64,000 nucleotides of DNA from an uncultured Marinobacter sp. (lineage in GTDB: Bacteria; Pseudomonadota; Gammaproteobacteria; Pseudomonadales; Oleiphilaceae). Position 1 is the stretch's first letter, and every line of letters starts with the position of its first letter. Of the stretch, positions 45,054-52,770 are shown one piece after another. The stretch covers positions 543,610 through 607,609 of the forward strand of contig NZ_CAMPJO010000001.1 of the NCBI RefSeq assembly GCF_946886895.1, in the 5' to 3' direction. A program made the position numbers and the translations under genes. The notes beneath the pieces are model-generated. The model was not told where the DNA came from, searched no databases, and saw only the letters and a list, made by a program, of their open reading frames with translations.

Positions 45054-45548
45054 TTACTCGCCGTCGGTGGCCAGTTCCAGTTCGGCCAACAGCTTGTCCC
45101 TTGCCTCGTCGTTGTCCAGCAGTTCCTGCAGCTTGGACCGGAACGAAGGCACGTTGCCCAGCGGACCCTTGAGGGCAACGAGCGCCTCCCTCAGTTCGAT
45201 CAGCTTTTTCAGTTCAGGTACCTGACGGGCGATGCTGTCCGGAGAGAAGTCGTCCAGGGTCTGGAATTCGAGATTCACCGGCAAGTCGTCGGCGTTATCT
45301 TCCAACTGATTGGAGACAGAGGTGGAGAGGGTGAGACCGGCTTCTTTCATGACAGAACGGAAGTTGTTCTTGTCGACGGAAATGGCCTTACGCTCTTCGA
45401 TGGGGGTTTCTTCGGCGTGCCCCTTGAAATCGCCAACCACAAACATTTTCAGTGGCAGTTCGGTTTCAGCCTGCTGGTCGCCAGTGGCGGGGACATACTT
45501 GATATTGATGCGCTCTTTCGGCGCGACGGAACCGTCTTTTGAAGACAT
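45054..45548 (-). CDS. tssB: T6SS contractile sheath small subunit TssB (VipA)
   Basis: A 164-residue protein, first gene of the T6SS operon in the transcription direction. Landmarks: RINIKYVPATG, LPLKMFVVGDFKG, and LEFQTLDDFSPDSIARQVPEL, the sheath interface. The ATG at 45548 follows GGGAG by 8 bases. Known: TssB/TssC heterodimers build the sheath. A 302-base spacer lies upstream to the divergent acyl-CoA-binding protein gene and should contain the main T6SS promoter. Confidence 0.96.
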   Translation of the reverse strand: MSSKDGSVAPKERINIKYVPATGDQQAETELPLKMFVVGDFKGHAEETPIEERKAISVDKNNFRSVMKEAGLTLSTSVSNQLEDNADDLPVNLEFQTLDDFSPDSIARQVPELKKLIELREALVALKGPLGNVPSFRSKLQELLDNDEARDKLLAELELATDGE

Positions 45549-45774
45549 GCGTTGCTCCCTGTGCAAATCATTTGCAGTTGTTCAATCCCTGGTGCACACC
45601 GTCCTGGTGCGCAACGGTGAAAACTGTACACAGGTCACTCGGGTTTCTCAAGCAAAAACTGGCCAGCAATTCGCAATAATGTGCACCCAGGCAAAGTTTT
45701 GCCAGAGGCGCCCGATACAAAACGGGCGGCCGTGGTCAATATCCCATTTGTCGGAGCAAAGGCACGGCCGGCCA
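45549..45774 (-). promoter_or_regulatory. Upstream region of the T6SS operon with palindromic motifs
   Basis: Directly before the tssB ribosome-binding site is a perfect 15-base palindrome, tgcaaatcatttgca (45562-45576). Further up are GGTGCACACC (45591-45600), GGTGCGCAAC (45606-45615), GTGCACCC (45681-45688) and the palindrome ggcaaagttttgcc (45690-45703). Repeated GGTGCRCA-like sites suggest a regulator. No sigma-54 site with correct spacing was found and no strong sigma-70 pair stands out. Confidence 0.4.
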
Positions 45775-45803
45775 ATGACGGCGGGGCACACTGTGACTAT
45801 ACT
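45775..45803 (+). promoter_or_regulatory. Candidate sigma-70 promoter of the acyl-CoA-binding protein gene
   Basis: ATGACG (45775-45780), 17-base spacer, TATACT (45798-45803). The -35 matches 4 of 6 consensus bases, the -10 five of 6. It lies about 45 bases before the start codon at 45851. Confidence 0.5.
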
Positions 45804-45850
45804 CGGCCACACCCTCACCGGAGGCGCGACCACACCACAAGGAGATCCAT

Positions 45851-46111
45851 ATGAGCGACCTGAAGACCCAATTCGATGACGCGGTTAACTACATTCAGAC
45901 CGCCGAGGGCGACTTCAAACCGTCCAATGAGATGAAACTGGCGTTCTACGCCCTGTACAAGCAGGCCACGGAAGGGGATGTCTCCGGCAAGCGCCCGGGC
46001 ATGATGGACTTTGTCGGCCGCGCCAAGTACGACGCCTGGGAAGCCCTCAAAGGCATGTCCAGTGACGAGGCCATGCAGCAGTACGTCGACAAGCTTAACT
46101 CGCTCAAGTAA
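45851..46111 (+). CDS. Acyl-CoA-binding protein
   Basis: An 86-residue ACBP, the normal length. The family signature runs through LAFYALYKQATEGDV, then KRPGMMDFVGRAKYDAWEAL; the Tyr, Lys and Trp that contact acyl-CoA are present. AAGGAG lies 6 bases before the ATG. Known: it binds medium- and long-chain acyl-CoA esters in the cytosol as carrier and buffer. Typical of lipid-accumulating marine gammaproteobacteria; it is divergent from the T6SS operon with no evident functional link. Confidence 0.95.
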   Translation: MSDLKTQFDDAVNYIQTAEGDFKPSNEMKLAFYALYKQATEGDVSGKRPGMMDFVGRAKYDAWEALKGMSSDEAMQQYVDKLNSLK

Positions 46112-46127
46112 CGACCATGAACTGACT

Positions 46128-46150
46128 GGTCCGGCGTCTCGCTCCGGACC
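46128..46150 (+). terminator. Hairpin after the acyl-CoA-binding protein gene
   Basis: A perfect 7-base stem (ggtccgg, ccggacc) with a 9-base loop, 17 bases after the stop codon. No T-run follows. Confidence 0.4.
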
Positions 46151-46245
46151 GGACAAGTCGCCGGTGCAAAAATTTCGCGTCGTTCAAGCGATTGTCATAA
46201 GATGCGCCCAATATAACAACAACAAGTCAACGGGAAGCCTTATCC

Positions 46246-46563
46246 ATGGACATTACCGAAGCGCTGGAGCAGTCCCAGCCAGGCCTTGTCGGCCGCGTGA
46301 CCGACGCCATTCGCAAGCGTGAACTGAACCACCGGGCCGAGCAGACATACCTGCACTGGATCAGCCGGTTCGTGCTGTTTCACAACCTGAAATCCCCGGA
46401 AGCGCTCGCCAACGAAGACCGGCAACAGTTTCTGGCCTATCTGGGCAATCGAATCCAGGTATCCAGGGCACGCCTGAACCAGGCCAGCCAGGCTCTCACT
46501 TTTTTCTACGATGAGGTGCTGGGCGTTGCAGCCCTGACGGATGCGGGCTCGGCCGCAGCCTGA
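46246..46563 (+). CDS. Stand-alone integrase-type N-terminal SAM-like domain protein
   Basis: A 105-residue protein. Residues about 15-95 resemble the core-binding (SAM-like) domain of tyrosine recombinases: AIRKRELNHRAEQTYLHWISRF then SPEALANEDRQQFLAYLG and LNQASQALTFFYDEVLG. This is the arrangement at the start of integron and phage integrases. The catalytic domain with the R-H-R-Y residues is absent, and the sequence after the stop codon does not supply it in any frame. It has its own start and a clean end, so it may be a fixed small DNA-binding protein rather than a fresh truncation. Function unknown. Confidence 0.7.
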   Translation: MDITEALEQSQPGLVGRVTDAIRKRELNHRAEQTYLHWISRFVLFHNLKSPEALANEDRQQFLAYLGNRIQVSRARLNQASQALTFFYDEVLGVAALTDAGSAAA

Positions 46564-46574
46564 GACCCGTCGTT

Positions 46575-47048
46575 TTAACGGCCCGTCATGTTGACATTGA
46601 GGGCATCGTAGGTACGGTTCTCGGGCAGGCGAATCACGTAGTTATTACTGTGCGTCTGCCCGGGAATGGACTTGGGGTTGCTGAAGCGGATATCGACGGG
46701 AATTTCCGAGCGGCCGAGGTCGGTACGCGGATCATTCGGCTGTAGGGCCAGGGGGTCCAGGTAAAAATCGTCATCGCCCCGGGGCTGGACGGGCACACCC
46801 GCGGCCGGTGCCGCCAGGCCACCCTCAATGACGGTATTGGCGAGCACCTCTTCTTCAATCGAGCGCAGGGGAATGGTGTGAAGGGTCGACCGTTCCTCGT
46901 AGTCGAATGCCTGTTCGGCAGGTTCGCCCGAGGCGTTACCCTGGGCAATGGTCATCGGCGACGCCAGTGCCGCCAATAGGCAGGCGGCGCCCATGGCTGT
47001 GCGCCGAGTCACACTCCCTGTGTTTGACGTTTCCGACTTGCTTTCCAT
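46575..47048 (-). CDS. Exported hypothetical protein
   Basis: A 157-residue protein from ATG 47048 (a further in-frame ATG at 47093 adds 15 residues). A twin-Arg-like start (VTRRTAMGAACLLAALASP) is followed by a hydrophobic segment and a cleavage region near TIAQG, so Sec or possibly Tat export. The mature part is acidic and lacks Cys: SIEEEVLANTVIEGGLAAPA, then DFYLDPLALQPNDPR and SNNYVIRLPENRTY. I recognise no family. It converges on the integrase-domain gene with only 11 bases between the stops. Confidence 0.6.
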   Translation of the reverse strand: MESKSETSNTGSVTRRTAMGAACLLAALASPMTIAQGNASGEPAEQAFDYEERSTLHTIPLRSIEEEVLANTVIEGGLAAPAAGVPVQPRGDDDFYLDPLALQPNDPRTDLGRSEIPVDIRFSNPKSIPGQTHSNNYVIRLPENRTYDALNVNMTGR

Positions 47049-47163
47049 CACCAGGCCCCAGGCTATCAACCAATCCGTGCCAACAAACAACATGACAATT
47101 TTTGATCAGTCTATCGTCAATGTTGACGGATTACCTGCCCGGACGACGATTCTGTGACGCTTT

Positions 47164-47679
47164 TCACTTGTCTGCCGGCGCCGAGCCGTAATGAATGGCC
47201 GTCACCACGACCGATGTCCAGCCCTCCGGCGTCCGGACACTGACGTCGTCGTCCAGGCGTTTGCCAATCAGGGCCCGCGCCATGGGTGAATTGATACTCA
47301 GGTAGCCCTTGTTCAGGTCAAACTCGTCGGCCCCTACCAGCCGGTAGGTCTGTTCTTCACCCTCCTCGTTTTCCACCGTCACCCAGGCACCAAAGAACAC
47401 CTTTTCACGGTCATCCGGCAGCCGGTCCACTACCGTCAGTTCTTCCAGCCGCTTGCTCAGGAACCGGATCCGCCGGTCGATTTCACGCAACTGCTTCTTG
47501 CCATAGATGTACTCGGCATTCTCCGAACGATCCCCCTGGGCCGCGGCCTCCCGTACGGCCTGGGTCACTTCCGGCCGTTTCTGCTTCCAGAGGAACTGAA
47601 GTTCTTCCCGCAGGACCTGTTCGCCCTCGGGGGTAATATATCGGGGGCGATGCCCGCCCTGACCTGCCGTATTGCTCAT
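47164..47679 (-). CDS. greB: Transcription elongation factor GreB
   Basis: A 171-residue protein. The N-terminal coiled coil has YITPEGEQVLREELQFLWK and the acidic tip AAAQGDRSENAEYIYGKKQLRE, whose Asp and Glu reach the RNA polymerase active site; the C-terminal FKBP-like domain has DEFDLNKGYLSINSPMARALIGK. The YGKKQLREIDRRIRFL variant identifies GreB rather than GreA. Known: it rescues backtracked polymerase by stimulating transcript cleavage. ATG 47679 was preferred to ATG 47727, which sits inside the terminator tail upstream. Confidence 0.95.
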   Translation of the reverse strand: MSNTAGQGGHRPRYITPEGEQVLREELQFLWKQKRPEVTQAVREAAAQGDRSENAEYIYGKKQLREIDRRIRFLSKRLEELTVVDRLPDDREKVFFGAWVTVENEEGEEQTYRLVGADEFDLNKGYLSINSPMARALIGKRLDDDVSVRTPEGWTSVVVTAIHYGSAPADK

Positions 47680-47732
47680 GCCGTGGGAAAATCCTTTGTC
47701 AGCGTTGGGAGTGCCAATACAGGACATAAAAA

Positions 47733-47752
47733 AACCCCGTAAAAACGGGGTT
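47733..47752 (-). terminator. Intrinsic terminator in the greB leader
   Basis: On the minus strand: 8-base stem aaccccgt/acggggtt with a short loop followed directly by seven T residues. It ends 53 bases before the greB start codon, so transcripts entering from upstream would stop here unless they read through. Confidence 0.8.
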
Positions 47753-48002
47753 AAGGCTAGCGCTGTGCTGGAGGGAGAAGCAAGCAGTCTTAACTACCTG
47801 CTTCCACTTCTACAGAATTCATTATCCACATGGGGCATTACCACGGCGTGTCCACGCAATTACCTTTTGGTCAGGGAAGGACGCGCGACGGGTGGGCACC
47901 AGCCTGGGTGACGAAGCGCGGAATTAGGTTGCACACTCTAGGCGCCGGGCTTAGCGTTCACCCTCATTGAGACACAACTTTTCCCGCGACAGAGGTCACG
48001 AT
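47753..48002. other. 250-base stretch without a gene, upstream of greB and its terminator
   Basis: No open frame of note. On the minus strand it feeds the terminator at 47733-47752, so it probably gives a short leader or small RNA of up to about 200 bases. An imperfect hairpin aagcag/ctgctt lies near 47781-47805. On the plus strand the promoter of the gene at 48003 must lie here. Confidence 0.5.
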
Positions 48003-48272
48003 ATGAACCGGAAACAGCTGGTGAACATGGCACTGGAAGGCGTCGATACCCTGGGTTATCGACTGGAACAATACGGCATTACCGGCAAGCTGAACCGTCA
48101 CAACATTGCGGCGTTTCTGATGGCCGAACAGAAGCACCTTGAAGGAGAGTGGGACAGCATCCAGGTTCGGGTGAACCGCCGCCGCTCCCAGGTTGAGGGC
48201 CTAGCCCAGCATGTTGAATCCCGCGCCGACGCCTTGCTCAGCAGGTTCAGCCGGCTTCGCGCCAGCCACTGA
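48003..48272 (+). CDS. Small hypothetical helical protein
   Basis: An 89-residue protein from ATG 48003, preceded by AGAGG 8 bases upstream. It is wholly helical in character: GVDTLGYRLEQYGITGKLNRHN, then a heptad-like stretch WDSIQVRVNRRRSQVEGLAQHVESRADALLSRF (cited in part). Basic and without membrane segments or Cys. I do not recognise a family; the amphipathic pattern would fit a phasin-like or nucleoid-associated small protein, but this is speculation. It converges on the sensor kinase gene, 11 bases apart. Confidence 0.6.
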   Translation: MNRKQLVNMALEGVDTLGYRLEQYGITGKLNRHNIAAFLMAEQKHLEGEWDSIQVRVNRRRSQVEGLAQHVESRADALLSRFSRLRASH

Positions 48273-48283
48273 GGCGAGACCGT

Positions 48284-49801
48284 CTATTTGACGTCGCTAC
48301 TCTCAGTCGAGTCCAGAGAGGCGCGGCCAGTCGGGTCCACCGGGGCACGGGTGTCACTTCCGACAGGCTCACCGGAGGCATCTGTCTGGGCCGTCCGGAT
48401 ACGTTTGCGCGCCGGGTTGTAGGCCGGCATGCACACGGCAACGGTGAGCCCCGGCGGTTGCTTGCCCGGGTAGGTATCACTCAACTCAATCCGGCCCTGG
48501 TGAATCTCCGTCACTGCGCTCACCAGGCTCAGCCCCAGGCCATTACCAGGCAGGGACCGGCTCTTGCCGACTCGATAGAAACGCTGGAAGACCTGGTCTT
48601 TTTCCTCGTCCGGGATACCGATGCCGCTATCCCGCACTTCGAAAATGGCCTCAATGCCCTCCTTCCGGACGGCGACCCCGATGACGCCGCGCTCCGGCGT
48701 GTACTTGATGGCGTTATCGATCAGGTTGCTGACCATCTGGAACAGCAGGTCCCGATCCCCTTCTATCATGACTTCACTGGCCAGGGACTGCTCAAACATC
48801 TGCTCCTTGTCTTCCGACAGCGCTTCGTAAAGCTCACAAGCGTCCGTGACCAGTTGATCCAGGGAGACCGGCTTCATATCCGCTGTATTGCCCCGGGTTT
48901 CCAGCCGGGCGATGCGCAACAGGGCATTGAATGTGGCCAGGAGCTGGTCTGCCTCCGCGACAGCGCGTCCGGCCTGCTCCCGGGCTTCGTCGTTGTCCAC
49001 CGACATCAGCGTGTTCTCAAGCTGATTCCGCAGCCGGGTCAGGGGTGTACGAAGGTCGTGGGCAATGCTGTCGGAGACATGGCGTATACCTTCCATCAGG
49101 TACACGATCCGGTCCAGCATCTGATTGAGATTTTCCGCCAATTGGTCAAAATCGTCGTCGGTTCCCCGGGTGGGAATCCGCAGTGACAAATGACCGTTCA
49201 TAATGCGTCGGGAGGTATGGTTGATGACTTCGATGCGCCGCGTAGTGCTGCGGCTCATCAGAAAGCCACCCAACAGGGCAAGCGCAAGGGTGATCCCCAT
49301 GCCCCAGTTGATGGCGGTCTCAATCACCCGCTTCAGATTGGTGAGCTCGTCGACATCCCGGCCCACCAGCAACCGGAGGCCACCCTGAACCTCGAAAATC
49401 CGCGCTCTCGCCAGGCGCTCGTCGCCTGTCCAGCCCACGGATTTGTCCAGGGTGAAGTTGATCCAGCCACTCTCGGAGCGACTGCCCTCCGGCCAGGTTT
49501 CAATATTCCCGGCCAGTTTGACGAAGTCTTCGGTGGTCAGCAGGTAAATGGATTTGGCGTTGGGATCCCGGGCCACCCGCTCGCGGATAATGGTGATCAG
49601 CCCGTTTACGCCACGGCTGCGGTACTGCTCCGCCAGGCCCGCGATTTCCGCTTCAATGGTTTCATCGGTCTGGGCGGTCATGAAGCCCGCCGTGCGCCAG
49701 TAGATAAAGGCCAGTAACAGAAAGACCGAAGTGGCGAAGACCACCATGTACAGCAAAGCGAGCTGGAACGATGACGTCCGGAGCTGGCTAAGCAGTTTCA
49801 C
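48284..49801 (-). CDS. Sensor histidine kinase of an OmpR-type two-component system
   Basis: A 505-residue kinase starting with GTG at 49801, overlapping the response regulator gene by 14 bases. Order: helix about 15-38, a periplasmic domain of about 115 residues, helix about 155-180, HAMP, HisKA with His248 in SIAHDLRTPLTRL, and HATPase with NLIDNAIKYTPE, DSGIGIPDEEKDQVFQRFYR and GNGLGLSLV. A 60-residue polar tail rich in Thr, Ser and Asp follows the ATPase domain, which is unusual. Known: such kinases (QseC/PhoQ/CusS-like) phosphorylate the partner regulator; the signal is not predictable. Confidence 0.9.
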   Translation of the reverse strand: MKLLSQLRTSSFQLALLYMVVFATSVFLLLAFIYWRTAGFMTAQTDETIEAEIAGLAEQYRSRGVNGLITIIRERVARDPNAKSIYLLTTEDFVKLAGNIETWPEGSRSESGWINFTLDKSVGWTGDERLARARIFEVQGGLRLLVGRDVDELTNLKRVIETAINWGMGITLALALLGGFLMSRSTTRRIEVINHTSRRIMNGHLSLRIPTRGTDDDFDQLAENLNQMLDRIVYLMEGIRHVSDSIAHDLRTPLTRLRNQLENTLMSVDNDEAREQAGRAVAEADQLLATFNALLRIARLETRGNTADMKPVSLDQLVTDACELYEALSEDKEQMFEQSLASEVMIEGDRDLLFQMVSNLIDNAIKYTPERGVIGVAVRKEGIEAIFEVRDSGIGIPDEEKDQVFQRFYRVGKSRSLPGNGLGLSLVSAVTEIHQGRIELSDTYPGKQPPGLTVAVCMPAYNPARKRIRTAQTDASGEPVGSDTRAPVDPTGRASLDSTESSDVK

Positions 49802-50468
49802 GTAACATGTATCCCGCACCCCGTATGGTCTGCAGCAGTGGGGTTTCGAATTCCTTGTCGATCTTCGCCCGCAACCGGCTGATGTGCACATCAATCACGT
49901 TGGTTTGCGGGTCGAAATGGTAGTCCCAGACCTTTTCCAGCAGCATCGTCCGGGTGACCACCTGGCCAGCGTTGCGCATCAGGTACTCCAGCAACCGGAA
50001 CTCACGGGGCTGCACGTCGATATTCTGGCCCGCACGCTTGACGGTCCGGGCCAGCAGATCCATTTCCAGATCCGCCACCCGCAGTACGGTCTCGGTTTCC
50101 GCGGACTGCCGGTTCCGCCGCACCAGGGACTCGATTCGAGCCAACAACTCCGTGAAAGAAAACGGCTTGGTCAGGTAGTCATCGCCACCGCCACGGAGGC
50201 CTTCCACCCGGTCGTCCACATCGCCCAGTGCGCTCAGGATCAGCACCGGCACCTGATTACCCGTGGCCCGAACGGTCTTGATGATGGACAAACCGTCCAT
50301 ACCCGGCAGCATACGATCCACAATCATGATGTCGTAATCTTCACTGGCTGCCATCATCATGCCTTCCTTACCATCGGCAGCATGATCCACCACGAAATCG
50401 GATTCCTTCAGCCCCTTGACGAGGTAGTTTGCTACATCCTGATCGTCTTCGATTACCAGCGCTTTCAC
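49788..50468 (-). CDS. OmpR-type response regulator
   Basis: A 226-residue regulator. The receiver has EDD at 7-9, phospho-acceptor Asp51 (IMIVDRMLPG), a Ser in LILSALG at the Thr/Ser switch and Lys in YLTKPF. The winged helix (about 130-226) contains RTMLLEKVWDYHFDPQTNVIDVHI, shared with CusR/CopR-type and QseB-type regulators. It is the first gene of the pair with the kinase, translationally coupled. Target genes are unknown. Confidence 0.92.
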   Translation of the reverse strand: MKALVIEDDQDVANYLVKGLKESDFVVDHAADGKEGMMMAASEDYDIMIVDRMLPGMDGLSIIKTVRATGNQVPVLILSALGDVDDRVEGLRGGGDDYLTKPFSFTELLARIESLVRRNRQSAETETVLRVADLEMDLLARTVKRAGQNIDVQPREFRLLEYLMRNAGQVVTRTMLLEKVWDYHFDPQTNVIDVHISRLRAKIDKEFETPLLQTIRGAGYMLRETA

Positions 50469-50698
50469 CGGAGCTCCTCCCGATTACAGATTACATTAAC
50501 CACAAGGGTACGAAGAACTCGGGGCACCGGCCAGTTACCATCTTGTAAGAGGGTGTCGCCTATGGCGACGGTCAATTCCGGGCCGGCCACCATGCATCAC
50601 TCGTTGCCGTAGTGCCGGCAGGCCAGTACCTGGCGCTTACCCAGCCGTCATCTCCCTTTCGGTCAATGGTCGCAAAAACATTCGAAAAGTTAATTTTC

Positions 50699-50719
50699 CC
50701 GGCACCCGATTCGTGCCGG
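50699..50719 (-). terminator. Hairpin after the dehydrogenase gene
   Basis: A perfect 7-base stem (ccggcac, gtgccgg) with a 7-base loop lies 11 bases after the stop on the minus strand, followed by an AT-rich tract (gaaaattaacttttc). Probable intrinsic terminator with a poor U-run. Confidence 0.5.
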
Positions 50720-50729
50720 CACCTTGTTG

Positions 50730-51641
50730 CTACTCCTTCGGGCCACGGCCAAGGGAACCAAGCAACGCACCATTCAGATGCTCCAGCTCCAGCAACAAAC
50801 CGCTGTGGTCCACATCACTGTGGCCATTGGCCACCAGCGACAGGTATTCATTATGAGTCTGCTGGGCCAGCGGTAACGTTAACCCCTCCGCCCGGGCCTC
50901 ATCCAGAATCATCCGCATATCCTTGAGCTGGATCCGCGCCGGCGCCCCGGGTGCAAAATCCCGGTCAATCATCCGCTGCCCATGCAACTCCAGAATCCGG
51001 CTACCGGCAAACCCGCCCAGCAGGGCCTCCCGCACCGCCGCCGGATCCGCCCCGCCCTTCGCAGCGAGCAACAACGCCTCAGACACCGCGCCGATGGTGA
51101 TCCCGACAATCGCCTGATTAGCCAGCTTCGCCAACTGGCCGGAACCCACCGGACCAATCCTCGTGCACTTGCCCAATGCCTCGAACACCGGCCGGGCCCG
51201 ATCAACATCCGCCTCCGAACCACCCGCCATGATGCTCAGACGAGCCTCAGCGGCGCCCACCGTGCCACCAGAGACCGGCGCATCCACATAACCCGCCCCC
51301 TGCTCCCCTGCCAGGGCCCCGTGGCGCCGCGCCACCGAAGGCTGAACCGAGCTCATATCAATCACCAACGCACCCGGTTTCAGAGCGCCAATCGCACCCT
51401 GCGCCACCATCACCTGCTCCACCACATCGCTGTTCTCCAGCATAGTGATCACCACATCGGCGTTAGCAACCGCCTCCGCCGGAGACTTCGCAACCGTTGC
51501 CTCAGAGGCAAACGGTTCACATTTGCTGGCTGTCCGGTTCCACAGGGTCATCGGAAAGCCTGCGTTCAGAAGGTTGCGGGCCATGGGAGCACCCATTAAA
51601 CCGATGCCAAGAAACGCGATGTGGGGAAGCGTGGTCGTCAT
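50730..51641 (-). CDS. NAD(P)-dependent beta-hydroxyacid dehydrogenase family protein
   Basis: A 303-residue protein. The Rossmann fold starts with FLGIGLMGAPMARNLL; the substrate loop is DAPVSGGTVGAAEARLSIMAGG; the catalytic Lys lies in GSGQLAKLANQ. Known: the family covers 2-hydroxy-3-oxopropionate (tartronate semialdehyde) reductase, 3-hydroxyisobutyrate dehydrogenase and succinic semialdehyde reductases; sequence alone does not separate them. It stands alone between the two-component genes and rpoH. Confidence 0.88.
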   Translation of the reverse strand: MTTTLPHIAFLGIGLMGAPMARNLLNAGFPMTLWNRTASKCEPFASEATVAKSPAEAVANADVVITMLENSDVVEQVMVAQGAIGALKPGALVIDMSSVQPSVARRHGALAGEQGAGYVDAPVSGGTVGAAEARLSIMAGGSEADVDRARPVFEALGKCTRIGPVGSGQLAKLANQAIVGITIGAVSEALLLAAKGGADPAAVREALLGGFAGSRILELHGQRMIDRDFAPGAPARIQLKDMRMILDEARAEGLTLPLAQQTHNEYLSLVANGHSDVDHSGLLLELEHLNGALLGSLGRGPKE

Positions 51642-51669
51642 TTTTAAGGCCCTTACACAGAGGTTCGAG

Positions 51670-51776
51670 AAGTGATTGGGTGGGCCTTTCCAAAACCGTG
51701 CGGAGCCATGGATGGCGGAGCCGAGCGTACAGGGACGTATTCACAGCGTGTTTTGGAAAGGCCCACCCAATCGCTT
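51670..51776. repeat. Long palindromic repeat with conserved core, copy 2
   Basis: Arms 51670-51696 and 51750-51776 pair over 27 bases with one mismatch. The 53-base core is the inverse of the core at 33416-33468, with only a few base changes, while the arms extend differently (gattgggtgggcc here). It lies between the dehydrogenase start and the rpoH terminator. Confidence 0.85.
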
Positions 51777-51814
51777 CTGCCCCCAAGGTATGATCTTTCG
51801 ATTGTACAAACAAA

Positions 51815-51845
51815 AACGCCACCAACCGGAACCGGTGGTGGCGTT
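51815..51845 (-). terminator. Intrinsic terminator of rpoH
   Basis: A 14-base stem with one bulged base (aacgccaccaaccgg at 51815-51829, ccggtggtggcgtt at 51832-51845) and a 2-base apical gap. On the minus strand it is followed by tttttgtttgt. It lies 36 bases after the rpoH stop. Confidence 0.85.
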
Positions 51846-51880
51846 CTTAATGGCGTAGTCAGTAAAGTCTAGCCGATAAA

Positions 51881-52741
51881 TCAGGCGACCTCAGACATCT
51901 GCAAGCGAATCTTCTTCATCGCATTCTTCTCAAGCTGACGAATGCGCTCAGCAGACACACCATACCGGTCCGCCAGCTCATGCAGCGTCGACTTGCTTTC
52001 AGACAACCAGCGCTCGCGCAGGATATCCTGGCTACGCTCATCCAGCTGTTCCAGGGCCTGCATCAGACGGCTATTGGAATCATCTGACCAGTCAGCATTT
52101 TCCAACTGGGTGGCCGGATTACTGCGGGCGTCTTCCAGATAATACGACGGCGCCTGATAGGCGTTGTCGTCGTCATCGTCCATCGGACCATCGAACGCCG
52201 TATCCTGGGAGGCCAGCCGGCCCTCCATCTCCCGGACCACCTTGGGCGCGACACCCAAATCCTCCGCCACCGCGTTCAGCTCGTCATGGCTGAGCCACGC
52301 CAGCTTCTTCTTCTGGCTGCGCAGATTGAAAAACAGCTTGCGCTGGGCCTTGGTGGTGGCCACCTTCACAATGCGCCAGTTGCGCAGGATGAACTCGTGA
52401 ATCTCGGCCTTGATCCAGTGCACCGCGAACGATACCAGACGCACGCCATACTCGGGATTGAACCGCTTTACGGCCTTCATCAGGCCGACGTTACCTTCCT
52501 GGATCAGATCCGCCTGAGCCAGGCCATACCCGGAATAACTGCGGGCAATATGGATCACAAAGCGCAGGTGCGACAACACCAGATGGCGGGCGGCATCCAC
52601 GTCGCCGTCGTAGTGAAGCCGTTCAGCCAGTTCCCGCTCTTCATCCACGGTGAGTACCGGAATGCGGCTCGCAGCCTGAATATAAGACTCGAGATTGGCA
52701 CCCGGAACCAGTCTGTCAACCAGCTGTAAACTCGTACCCAT
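51881..52741 (-). CDS. rpoH: Heat-shock sigma factor RpoH (sigma-32)
   Basis: A 286-residue sigma factor. Region 2 has [21 protein letters not shown] and [37 protein letters not shown] (cited in part). The RpoH box lies in [17 protein letters not shown]. Region 4 has [33 protein letters not shown]. Known: it directs transcription of chaperone and protease genes, including hslO and hslR homologues. It lies downstream of ftsX as in E. coli but has its own promoter and terminator. Confidence 0.97.
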   Translation of the reverse strand: MGTSLQLVDRLVPGANLESYIQAASRIPVLTVDEERELAERLHYDGDVDAARHLVLSHLRFVIHIARSYSGYGLAQADLIQEGNVGLMKAVKRFNPEYGVRLVSFAVHWIKAEIHEFILRNWRIVKVATTKAQRKLFFNLRSQKKKLAWLSHDELNAVAEDLGVAPKVVREMEGRLASQDTAFDGPMDDDDDNAYQAPSYYLEDARSNPATQLENADWSDDSNSRLMQALEQLDERSQDILRERWLSESKSTLHELADRYGVSAERIRQLEKNAMKKIRLQMSEVA

Positions 52742-52770
52742 GCTTTAACCTCCGAACCTGACCGTCGTTA

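Noticed and set aside
45652..45703. Two sigma-54-like sites before tssB (TGGCCAGTTTTTGC and TGGCAAAACTTTGC on the minus strand)
   Set aside because: In both, the GG and GC elements are 9 bases apart instead of 10; sigma-54 promoters hardly tolerate this.
47753..47960. Possible 6S, SRP or tmRNA gene upstream of greB
   Set aside because: None of the conserved sequence blocks of these RNAs were found; only the terminator is convincing.
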